Assembly: GCF_963678635.1 (NCBI RefSeq)
Contig: NC_087071.1
Span: 38,467,858 to 38,524,437, forward strand
DNA from: Symsagittifera roscoffensis
Taxonomy: Eukaryota > Xenacoelomorpha > Acoela > Convolutidae
Direction of reading: 5' to 3'
Length of the DNA: 56,580 nt
Positions 25,637-34,770 of this stretch are shown in pieces. The notes beneath the pieces are model-generated. The model ran no database searches, was not told where the DNA came from, and worked only from the letters and a program-made list of their open reading frames with translations. The position numbers and the translations under genes were made by a program. Numbering within the stretch: position 1 is the first letter of the stretch; the number at the start of each line of letters is the position of its first letter.

Positions 25637-27764
25637 TGGCTATGAGGGGACCGAATACCTTGAATGCGAAATGGAAGGAGATCGTTTTAGCCATGAGGGG
25701 TCAAATCCCCTGATTAGGAAAAGGAAGTGGATCTTTTTGGCTATGAGGGGATTGATTCCCCTGAATAGGAAATGGAAAAAAATCTTTTTTGCTATGAGGC
25801 TGTCGAGTTGCCTGAATACGAATTGGAAGGGACCTTTTTGAATATGAGGGGGTCTGATCCCGTGAACACAAAATGGAAGGGTTCAATTTGATTATGAGGT
25901 AATCGTATCCCTTGAATACGAAACGTAAGGGGATCAATTTGGCTATGAGGCGGTCGAATCGCTTGAATACAAATTGGATGGGGATCTTTTGGACTATGAG
26001 GAGGTCGAATCACCTGAATACGAATTGGAAGGGGTTCATTTTGGCACTGAGTAGAATGAATTCCCTCAATACGATATGGTAGGGGATCATTTTGGTTACG
26101 AGGGGGTCGAATCCCCTGATTGCGAATTGGAAGGAGATCATTTTGGCCATGAGGGTCAAATGCTCTGATTAGGAAAAGGAAGGGGATCTTTTTGGCTATG
26201 AGGGGGTCAAATGGCCTGAATAAAGAATGGAAGAGAATCATTTTTGCTATTAGAGGGTCGATTCCCCTGAATAGGAAATGGAAAGGGAACTTTTTGGCTA
26301 TGAGGGGGTCGAGTTGCCTGATTATGAATTGGAATGGGATCTTTTTGAATATGAGGGGATCGAATCCCCCTGAATACGAAATGGAAGGGGAGCCATTTGG
26401 TTATGAGGGGGTCGAATCCCTTGAATACGAAATAAAGGGACCATTATGGCTATGAAGCGGTCAAATTGCTTGAATACAAATTGGCTGGGGATCTTTTGCA
26501 CTATGAGGAGGTCGAATCACCTGAATACGAATTAGAAGGGGTTCATTTTGACTCTGAGGAGATTGAAGCCCCTCAATACGAAATGTAAGGGGATCATTTT
26601 GGTTACGAGGGTGTCGAATCCCCTGAATACGAAAAGGAAGTGAATCATTTTGGCTTTGATGGAGTCAAAATCCCTGAATACGACTTAGAAGGGGATCATT
26701 TTGGCTATGAGGGGACCGAATACCTTGAATGCGAAATGGAAGGAGATCGTTTTAGCCATGAGGGGTCAAATCCCCTGATTAGGAAAAGGAAGTGGATCTT
26801 TTTGGCTATGAGGGGATTGATTCCCCTGAATAGGAAATGGAAAAAATCTTTTTTGCTATGAGGCTGTCGAGTTGCCTGAATACGAATTGGAAGTAACCTT
26901 TTTGAATATGAGGGGGTCTGATCCCGTGAACACAAAATGGAAGGGTTCAATTTGGTTATGAGGTGGTCGTATCCCTTGAATACGAAACGTAAGGGGATCA
27001 ATTTGGCTATGAGGCGGTCGAATCGCATGAATACAAATTGGATGGGGATCTTTTGGACTATGAGGAGGTCGAATCACCTGAATACGAATTGGAAGGGGTT
27101 CATTTTGGCACTGAGTAGAATGAATTCCCTCAATACGATATGGTAGGGGATCATTTTGGTTACGAGGGGGTCGAATCCCCTGATTGCGAATTGGAAGGAG
27201 ATCATTTTGGCCATGAGGGTCAAATGCTCTGATTAGGAAAAGGAAGGGGATCTTTTTGGCTATGAGGGGGTCAAATGGCCTGAATAAAGAATGGAAGAGA
27301 ATCATTTTTGCTATTAGAGGGTCGATTCCCCTGAATAGGAAATGGAAAGGGAACTTTTTGGCTATGAGGGGGTCGAGTTGCCTGATTATGAATTGGAAGG
27401 GGATCTTTTTGAATATGAGGGGATCGAATCCCCCTGAATACGAAATGGAAGGGGAGCCATTTGGTTATGAGGGGGTCGAATCCCTTGAATACGAAATAAA
27501 GGGACCATTATGGCTATGAAGCGGTCAAATTGCTTGAATACAAATTGGCTGGGGATCTTTTGCACTATGAGGAGGTCGAATCACCTGAATACGAATTAGA
27601 AGGGGTTCATTTTGACTCTGAGGAGATTGAAGCCCCTCAATACGAAATGTAAGGGGATCATTTTGGTTACGAGGGTGTCGAATCCCCTGAATACGAAAAG
27701 GAAGTGAATCATTTTGGCTTTGATGGAGTCAAAATCCCTGAATACGACTTAGAAGGGGATCATT
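25637..27764. repeat. 1064-bp tandem duplication inside the minisatellite
   Basis: 25637-26700 and 26701-27764 are nearly identical over about 20 units, including oddities such as GAGCCATTTGGTTATG (26390 and 27454) and CACTGAGTAGAATGAATTCC (26046 and 27110). The few differences point to a recent unequal exchange or replication slippage event. Confidence 0.9.
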
Positions 27765-28528
27765 TTGGGTTTAATGGGGTCAAATCTGCTGAACACGAAA
27801 TGGAAGGGGATCATTTTGGTTATGAGGAGGTCGATTCCCCTGAATAGGAAATGGAAGGGGATATTTTTGGCTACGAGTTGGTAGAATTGCCTGAATACGA
27901 ATTGAAAGGGGATCTTTTTGACTATGAGGGGGTCGATTCGCCTGAATAGGAAATTGAAGGGGATCTTTTTGACTATGAGGGGGTCGAATCCCCTGCTCAC
28001 GAATTGAAAGGGGATAATTTTGGCTAGAATGGGGTCGAATCCCCTGAATAGTAAATGGAACGGGATCGTTTTAGCTATGAGGGTATCGAGTCCCCTGAAC
28101 ACGAAATGGAAGGGTATTATTTTGGCTATGAGGGGGTCGAAACCACTGAATAGCAAAAGGATGGGAAAATTTTTGACTATTAGGGGGTCGAATCCCCTGA
28201 ATACGAAATGGAAGGGGATCATTTTGGCTATGAGGGTGTCGAATGCTCTGAATACGAATTGGAAGGGGATCATTTTAGCTATGAGGAGATTGAATCTTCT
28301 CAATATGAAATGGAAGGGGTTCACTTTGGCTATGAGGGGTTCGAATCCCCTGAATAGGAAAAGGAAGGGAATCTTTTTGGCTATGAGGAGGTCGAATCGC
28401 CTCAGTGCGAATTGCAAGGGGATCTTTTTGACTTTGAGGGGGTCGAGTCCCCTGAATAGGAAATTAAAGGGGATTATTTTGGCTATGAGGGGGTCGAATT
28501 TTTTTTTCAATCTTGTAACTAACTGCAA
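27749..28528 (-). other. Longest open frame of the array (259 codons), probably not a gene
   Basis: The donor-side end of the array has the fewest stops. The minus strand is open for 259 codons of a 17-residue repeat (consensus MIPFHFVFRGFDPLIAK), and an overlapping plus frame is open for 178 codons (28020-28556). Because the unit length is a multiple of three and the consensus lacks stops in these frames, open length alone does not show coding. The frame is also intronic with respect to the lectin. Confidence 0.6.
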
Positions 28529-28642
28529 ACAAGTTTTACCCTCACATATAACTTAGTGAAATCATGGTTACAATGGCCAGTTGATATTTGCTGAAGAGAC
28601 AGTAACTGTTCGAGCGCATGTTGAAGACAACGCGCTTGAATG

Positions 28643-28708
28643 GATTCACTATAACAGCTCAAGATGTCATCATTTATAGATGACCTCTTGAGCTATAAGT
28701 GTGAATTC
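28643..28708. repeat. Imperfect hairpin in the lectin intron near the donor
   Basis: GATTCACTATAACAGCTCAAGA (28643 on), read as two parts, pairs with TCTTGAGCTATAAGTGTGAATTC ending at 28708. GTCATC/GATGAC closes the stem around a short ATTTATA loop. It lies between the array and exon 1, about 85 bp inside the intron. Confidence 0.75.
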
Positions 28709-28792
28709 ATTCATATATTTGTATGGTTTAACAGGTTCCGAAGACGAATTTATTTATATTTATAATATTTATTTTTTTGCTACACAACTCAC

Positions 28793-28959
28793 ACTTGAGC
28801 ACAGCCTTCCACAGCTTCTTGGAAGGATCGATATTTGGTTTGTGTTTCAGAATAGCATTCGCCTTCTATTTCGGTGAAGCCCCACTCGCAAACCTGAGAA
28901 GTTAAAGCCACAAATACTTGTAAAAATATAATCATAGGCAAGCACTTGAATGATTTCAT
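28793..28959 (-). CDS. Secreted C-type lectin-like protein, exon 1
   Basis: Encodes residues 1-56. I chose the ATG at 28959-28957 because a splice acceptor, GGAATTTCAG, ends one base before it (28961). An upstream in-frame ATG at 28986 would lie in the removed sequence. Residues 1-22 form a signal peptide (MKSFKCLPMIIFLQVFVALT then SQ). The first half of the C-type lectin-like fold follows: C24-EWGF, an EGECY element (C35) and F46-x-x-A-x-x-x-C53. C24-C35 should pair, and C53 should pair with C155 of exon 2. The exon ends at CAAGT before the GTGAGT donor. The split lies in the middle of the domain. Confidence 0.85.
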
Positions 28960-28960
28960 G

Positions 28961-28970
28961 CTGAAATTCC
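28961..28970 (-). promoter_or_regulatory. Splice acceptor one base before the lectin ATG
   Basis: The minus strand reads GGAATTTCAG|CATG. Such an acceptor marks either a 5'-UTR intron or a spliced-leader trans-splice site. No donor or upstream exon could be identified with confidence. Confidence 0.6.
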
Positions 28971-29042
28971 TAACAATGAAAACCAACTGAGAATATCTTT
29001 TTAAAATATTATAATACCAAAAAATTATAGCTTGTTTAACAC

Positions 29043-29220
29043 AACAATTTTTCTATAAGCTCACAGCTGCTATCAGGAAATTACCGGGTTTGAATAAAAA
29101 CAACCAAGCTCAGCACATTTAGTGATTTTTTATTCCAATCACTAAATGTGCAGAGCTCGGTTAATTTTATTCAAACCCGGTAATTTTCTGATAGCAGCTG
29201 TGAGCTACAGAAAAATTGTT
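29043..29220. repeat. 178-bp near-perfect hairpin (MITE-like) upstream of the lectin
   Basis: Arms 29043-29127 and 29137-29220 are about 84 bp each and complementary with very few mismatches; the loop is 9 bases. The stem includes GCTGCTATCAGGAAATTACC and CACATTTAGTGATT. It sits about 80 bp 5' of the lectin start region. No clear target-site duplication was seen. Its perfection suggests recent insertion or repair of the palindrome. Confidence 0.9.
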
Positions 29221-29282
29221 ATAATAGTCAAAGTGTTTCCGCAATAGTTTTCTTTGATCAATACGTACATACATCGAAACGC

Positions 29283-29545
29283 TTCTCAGTCGAAAAAAAA
29301 ACTCCTCGGTCAAAAGGTTTTTCCTCGGTCAAAACTCTTCTCAGTCGAAAAAACTCTTCGGTCGAACTCGGTCGAAACATTTTTCTTTGGTCGAACTTAG
29401 TCGAAATGTTTTTCCTCGGTCGAACATAGTCAAAACAAAGACAGCTTGAGTCGAGTCAGTCGAATCATATCAAGCCTGGTTCGAGACGGTCAAAACATAC
29501 CATTTTCTGGTCGAGTCGGTCAAAACATAAATCGCAAACCTCGAC
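29283..29545 (+). repeat. Degenerate TCGGTCGAA repeats
   Basis: Roughly ten spaced copies of TCGGTCGAA / TCGGTCAAAA separated by T- or C-rich spacers (for example CTCGGTCGAACTTAGTCGAA-like stretches). CpG-rich compared with the neighbourhood. It grades into the next array. Confidence 0.7.
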
Positions 29546-29905
29546 CCAGAAAGTCGCAACATAACTATTTTGGGTCGCAATGGTCGCAATATACCTTTTT
29601 TTGGGTTGCACAAAGTTGCAACATATCTGTTTTGGGTCGCGCAAAGTCGCGCAAATATATGAGTTGCAGAAAGTAACAACATACCCATTTTGATTCGCAA
29701 TGGTCGCAACATACCTTATTTGGGTCGCGCAATGACGCAAAATACCTAATTCGGGCCGCGCAAAGTCGCAACATATCTTCTTTGGGTCGGGCCAAGTCGC
29801 AACATACCCAGTTTGAGTCACAATGCTCGCAACATACCCGATTTGGGTGGCAGTGGTCGTAACATACCCATTTCGAGTCGCAATGGTCGCAACATAAGTC
29901 ACCGA
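29546..29905 (+). repeat. About 30-bp CpG-bearing minisatellite, about 12 copies
   Basis: Each unit contains GGTCGCAA or GGTCGCGCAA, then GTCGCAACATA and a T-rich stretch. Unit lengths are near 29-31 bp and strongly diverged. Long minus-strand frames here (29465-29930) come from this periodicity and are not called as genes. The array lies about 0.6-0.95 kb 5' of the lectin start. Confidence 0.85.
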
Positions 29906-31177
29906 CTTCGACCCGTGTAAGACCGCTCACTTTGATCTTTCTTTGTTCTTTTTATTTCCTTTGATCAATTTTTTTATCAGGCATTTTTAACAATATTGAA
30001 AAAGCGCTCAGACAGACAAATCGGTCACAGACAATTCAGCCTTTTTCAAATTCAGTTAATTCAGCCAAAATGTGTGAAACACTTCGGCTAAAGATTCTTC
30101 AAAAAAAATTTAACGTTTTAAGCGTGCGCACAAAGTTTTTTTGAATGCGGCAAAACCCCCAAAGCTTTAATTAGACAGCTTGGAACTAATTCTTTTAAAT
30201 TTCCAATGAAACAAATCAACATAACAGAACCAAAGAACTTTAAAATACAATAAGCTTATTCCTTTCAAAGTTATTTCAAATCTAGAAAAGTGGTTAAATG
30301 AAAATCAAGCTGAGCAAAAAGTCTCACAATACATAATAGTCAATCAATGTCAATTAACTGCGGTCAAAAAGAATAACAGCTGAAAAGCGGACCACCCCTA
30401 CCACGTACTAGCCAGATCGTTACGCTGATATTATAATCATGCTGTAGGCGGGAGATGGTGCAACCTCCTAGTAGACAATTTCAGTAATTGATTGTATATT
30501 TACATTGAAATTTAAACTTGTTTAAAAGATAAATTAATTGCGATTTAATCATTGTTCAGCTAGTACTGATTTAAACATGTCGTTCATAGCATTAGTTAAA
30601 ACATTAATACAATTGACATTGATCTACCTACAGGCTGAGTAAATAGATTTAGCGAACGGTTGATATCAACCGAAATCTTCTCAATAATTCAAGCCTCCCA
30701 CCTTTTGAAATAATTAAAGGAATTTGTATTATCTCAACACAGAAAAAACATCTCTGAAAAAACATCTTTGAAAAAACATTTTGAATATCTTGCGGGAAAA
30801 AAAACGAATTAAAAACGACCTTCTTGTATTGCATTCAAAAAATGCCGAAGAATGGGATATCTGCATCAATATCGAGATTCTCATTCAAAGCTGAGCATGC
30901 CCACTTACTGAGACCATCGACATTTAAATCGTAAAAAATTTGCCAACGAAGTTAGTTCCAGAAAAATCACAATTACTGGTAAAGTTGCCCCACAGTTTAT
31001 CTGCAGTGCACAAATTAGCTTGCCTAATTGTTATGATAATATTATTAAGTAGCTTAAGAAGTGAAATGGAACCCTAATTGAGTTCACTGGGCACTGATTA
31101 TTGGTTTATCCTTGCACTATTCTTGGCGCCTCTGCATTTTTCCAGGCTCATTTTGAGTTCTTTCTGGACTGTGCACA
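29906..31177. other. AT-rich DNA, no gene seen
   Basis: No convincing frames or repeats. The end of this stretch may contain the 5' untranslated part of the LINE that follows. Confidence 0.5.
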
Positions 31178-32113
31178 ATGTCGACATCGACGCTTCTCAT
31201 GATACCCGATGCCTTCTCAAAACTAGCCTCAAAGGAGAAAAATAAGTACTATCTTCAGAAATACAATCTTGTAAATGCCCTAATGACGTCACCAAAAAGT
31301 TCTGGTCCGAACGCTAATGCTAGCACAAAAGGAGTCAGAGCTCCTATTGATTTTGTAGGTAAAACGTTTCCGATCGATACGCAAAACGTGATTATTGTTT
31401 CAAGTTTTTTAACCGACTTCGACACAAAAGACGTGACAATTCATTCTTATCGGGAGTCTCTCTGCAAGGAAAAACTCTCAATAATCAGAAAGTAGCTTGC
31501 AGTTGAGCTCAAATCTGTCACTTTACAGGATGGCTCTAACTCCCTGAGGAGAGAACTCGACAAATCAATTGACGAGCTGTTCGAAGTTTTTTGTGCGTCC
31601 ATTTTTGAAATAGAGCACAAACTCAGGCCTGGAACTAATGATAATTGTCCAGTTGTGTCAGGACCTCATTTAACACGTGGCAAAAAAACTGAGTTCAACA
31701 ACCTTATTAAAAACAACTTTCAGAAAAAGAATTATCAAATTGTACCAATTTACGAAAACCTTGTTCAGGTTGACAAACAAGGGTCGTTTTTCAATGATGA
31801 AGTACATTTGCTTAGATCCCTAAGCACTCTGAGGAATGCCATAATGGAAAAGGTGCTAACACTATCGAGCTTATCGCCTCGAATTATGTCACAGAGCCCT
31901 TCTAGCTTCAGGCGCCCAGTGCACCCTCGGAGAAACCGCACAAAACCTAGTTCAAGCCTAGTCTCGAAAGGCCCCGAGCACGCAGACAGATTGACGAGCT
32001 ATGGCTACAGAGCAAAGGATTTTTCAAATTTTACAAAATTCCAAACTTATAATTATATGAACAACAATTGTCATAATTATGATATACGTAACATATTTTA
32101 TCCATACTATTGA
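31178..32113 (+). pseudogene. LINE ORF1 with esterase-like (SGNH) domain
   Basis: One frame runs for 311 codons from ATG at 31178 and is broken only by TAG at 31493-31495. Domain-like blocks in order are NVIIVSSFLTDFD, where a GDS block with the catalytic serine would be expected (the Asp is changed); SVTLQDGSNSL, like the family's G-x-N block; VVSGPHLTRGKK; and NDEVHL (D and H at 31796-31807), like the D-x-x-H block. A basic Ser/Arg-rich tail follows (PVHPRRNRTKPSSS). In CR1-like LINEs this esterase belongs to ORF1. With one stop it is nearly intact but should be inactive. Confidence 0.6.
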
Positions 32114-32345
32114 TGACTTAGCAAGTATGTGCCCAATGAATATTGAGTTTACTTGTTTTTAAATCATATTTAGTAATTTTCTTTTCAAGACTCTCCTTGT
32201 TTTTTCCATCTTCTTTACATAAGACTAAAACATAAATTTCAGTGAACGGTGCAATTATGGCGCCTACTAAATCGATATCTAAACTCAAAGGCACGTACAC
32301 AGCTTGTATGTATAGTGCAGTTTTTTGTTCCTTTTTCAGATTGCA

Positions 32346-33112
32346 ATGTCGCAAACCTTGCTCCACCTATGCGGGGGCATCGGAGTAAGCCCAGGCCCAT
32401 TTATGGCTCATGAGAACCTCAAAATTGTTGCGAAATAACACCATGAGTACATCAAGTTTCTAACTCTAAACTGCGGGAGCCTACAAAAGAAAATGCTGAA
32501 ATACGCTTCCTTTCAGAAGTTTTTGACTCAAACACCATAAAACTTTGCTGATTGAAACATGCGATCATCCCATCTACTCGCTCTATATGTCAATCCATAT
32601 CATGTCCTGGTGTGACCGAAATCACACATGCTCTGGTCAAAATTCAGACAGGGTACACTTCTTCTTATGCCAAAAAAATTTAATCCTAAGATCCGGGAAG
32701 TATTAAAAATTCTACTTGACTCCTACTTCGAAGTCATCTGCACAAAAATGTTCCAATCATATCAAAGCAATCAAAAAGACAGGTAATAGCTCTTGCTTAC
32801 AATTCACACAAGCACTTTAAACATTTGTTCATTGAAGACTTAATGAGAAGTATTGACTATGCAGCTTCGGAAGCCAGATATTTAACTATCCTCAGAGATC
32901 TCAAGATCAAATACCTGAAAAAAGCAGAGGCTAAATTAGTCAGCGATTTAATTAAACCAAAAAAATTGTCCATAGCAAATAAAAATTTGCCAGCATATGT
33001 TTCGGCTCATAGCAGATCTCTCTTGGATTATAATATCACAACCAAATCTCTTTGTAAGGAAACTCTTGTAGCTGAAGTACCTTTTAATACGGATCATCTA
33101 ATAACAATCTGA
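32346..33112 (+). pseudogene. LINE ORF2, N-terminus and endonuclease region
   Basis: ATG at 32346 opens MSQTLLHLCGGIGVSPGP, which resembles the LLLCGD-x-E-x-NPGP leader found at the start of several LINE ORF2s (2A-like), with Asn of NPGP changed to Ser. A TAA follows after 30 codons. LTLNCGSLQKK near 32465 resembles the first motif of the exonuclease-endonuclease-phosphatase fold. The 95-codon frame 32825-33112 ends with PFNTDHLITI, like the last SDH motif of that fold. Several stops and frameshifts lie between. Confidence 0.55.
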
Positions 33113-33835
33113 AATAGAAAAGTAAAAAAAAAAACAGAGAAAACTGTCCCAGAGCTTCTGAAAGAAAAAAATACGATAAAAATTGTTTTTGTGAGAACCC
33201 TAACCAAAGTCCTACCAAGAACAAACAGTTCCAAATATGTTGCTCAAGTCCGAACAAATACTCACAGAGGTTTTAAACATGCACGCACGACTTAAAAAGA
33301 AGTTTGTCGATAACAAACCACCACTTCTTTTGTCCAAAATGTTAAGATCTCAATGGACTAATCCTTCTAATTGAAAAAAAATTGCATCAAGAAACTTCCA
33401 GTCTTCACAAACTGCTTTAGATTAGGAAACTTTTAACGCGCAAGAAATAGATAGAACAGTCATATAAATTTTTACCCAAGAAAGAGATGAAAGCTCATTA
33501 TCAGTATTTTGACAGTCCCGAAAAGCAAGGGAACTGCATCATTTCCATATGAAATACAGTGAAGCCAACTATCCAGATAAATGAATTGCGGAACTTATTT
33601 GCTAATTTAGTCAATGATAATAAAAAGAAATCTGACTTGTTTAATTACAAGATATCAACTTTGGGTGTCTATAAAAACCCACATCCTCCGTTTCTATGTC
33701 GACCAAATCTACTGCTCTGAGAACTGATACTAAAAAATTTTAATTCAGATATGCCACTCACAAAGAAATGTTTTAGGCCTTTTTTTTGCTTTCAATTATA
33801 AGCTTTTTTGACCCGGTAAAATACCTGTTTGTGCC

Positions 33836-34770
33836 ATGAAAAACAGTGTGCACATAATCAACCCTATTTCAATTGTGATAAGAAACGAATGTATCTTAAA
33901 AGCTGAGTTTCCACAAGACTTGAAAAAAGCACATGCTATTCTCGTGTTCAAAAAAGGAGATACAGCCAAACCAATCAACCAATCAAATTCCATAACACCA
34001 GTTGTCTCCAAATTGTTTGAAAAATTTTTTCAGCACCAATAAATCAGTTTTTGTTTGATAATAATATCCTAAACCCCAAACTATCTAGTTTTATGCCCGG
34101 TTATTTGACCAATGATACTCTTCCATACACTACAAAAAAAAAATCAGACTCCATCTTGAAAAACCCAATGTAGCAGCAGCGGCATTTTTAGATGTCCCGA
34201 AAGCGTTCAATTCACTTCAATATCCCTTCCTCGAACAAAAATTGAGGAATCTTGGTTTTGAACCATCAGCCACTGATTTAGTAAAATCTTTTCTAGAAAA
34301 CAGACAGCAGCAAACAGTTGTGAACGATGCATATTCAGAGTGGCTTAGATTGGAGCAATGTGTACCTTAGGGTACTGCACTAGGACCTCTGCTGCTCAAT
34401 TTATATGTCAGTGAAAGGACAGAAATTCTGGGCAAATCCTGTTCTCTTGTACAGTATACTGATGATACAAAACTGCTAAATTTCAATAAAATCCGATATC
34501 TGCAACACAAATCTTTGATTCCAGTGTCAACTGAATTTTCTCATTTTTCATTTAAACCAATTAATGATAATTGTAGACAAATTTCATTTTCTCTGCTCAC
34601 TCAAAAAAGAAACTCAAAGAAAACTGCAAGCTGTTAGTAGGAAATTACCAAGTTTAAATAACTGAATACGTCAAGTTTCTCGGTTTTAACTTTACATGTT
34701 TAACTTTTATAAAAGAAACCGAAAAAGTGTTACAGAAGATAACTAGTGCAATGCAAAACAATCAACTGCA
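33836..34770 (+). pseudogene. LINE ORF2, reverse transcriptase region
   Basis: AEFPQDLKKAHAILVFKKGD (33900 on) and NSITPVVSKLFEKF are the conserved N-terminal fingers region. AFLDVPKAFNS holds the first catalytic Asp (34191-34193), with the neighbouring Asp of the usual KAFD changed to Asn. VP-stop-GTALGPLLLNLYV has a TAG (34368-34370) where family members have Gln. QYTDD (DD at 34461-34466) is the catalytic YADD-type box. VKFLGFNF follows near 34675. Frames change between 34042 and 34140. The copy is dead, but its order of motifs is complete. Confidence 0.8.

Larger units (their letters stand above)
10316..28500. repeat. 18.2-kb minisatellite, 51-bp unit, about 350 copies
   Basis: The unit has the successive blocks GGGGATCATTTTGGCTATGA, GGGGGTCGAATCCCCTGAAT and ACGAAATGGAA, 51 bases in all, repeated head to tail with many substitutions and small indels. 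51 is 17 codons. The plus consensus reads GDHFGYEGVESPEYEME in one frame and GIILAMRGSNPLNTKWK in a second; the minus consensus is also open in two frames. Many long ORFs therefore arise here without any evidence of translation. Most plus-frame-1 runs are stopped by TAG where TAC has become TAG. Distinct unit types recur in blocks of roughly 0.65-1.3 kb, showing higher-order amplification. The array lies wholly within the lectin intron. Confidence 0.97.
9763..28792 (-). other. 19,030-bp intron of the lectin gene
   Basis: The donor is GTGAGT at 28792-28787 and the acceptor is CAG at 9765-9763, preceded by a T-rich tract. Exon 1 ends with the first two bases of a codon and exon 2 begins with the third, giving GT|G = Val. 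The join keeps the domain continuous (CAQV-DSILWEP). A minisatellite (10316-28500) fills about 96 percent of the intron, leaving about 290 bp of unique sequence at the donor side and about 550 bp at the acceptor side. The join was inferred from phase and domain continuity, not from a transcript. Confidence 0.75.

Noticed and set aside
10316-28500. CRISPR array
   Set aside because: The units are contiguous with no unique spacers and grade into each other; the surrounding DNA is eukaryotic.
10282-28556. Dozens of 60-260 codon ORFs on both strands inside the minisatellite
   Set aside because: They follow from a stop-poor unit of 17 codons, overlap each other on both strands, and are intronic to the lectin gene. 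No start, signal or splice context separates any of them.
28960-28987. Upstream lectin start at 28986 (nine extra residues)
   Set aside because: A good splice acceptor lies between it and the ATG at 28959, and the signal peptide is better placed from the second ATG.
29446-29930. Overlapping 76-145 codon ORFs
   Set aside because: They are frames through the degenerate 30-bp CpG minisatellite and have the repeated peptide pattern expected from it.
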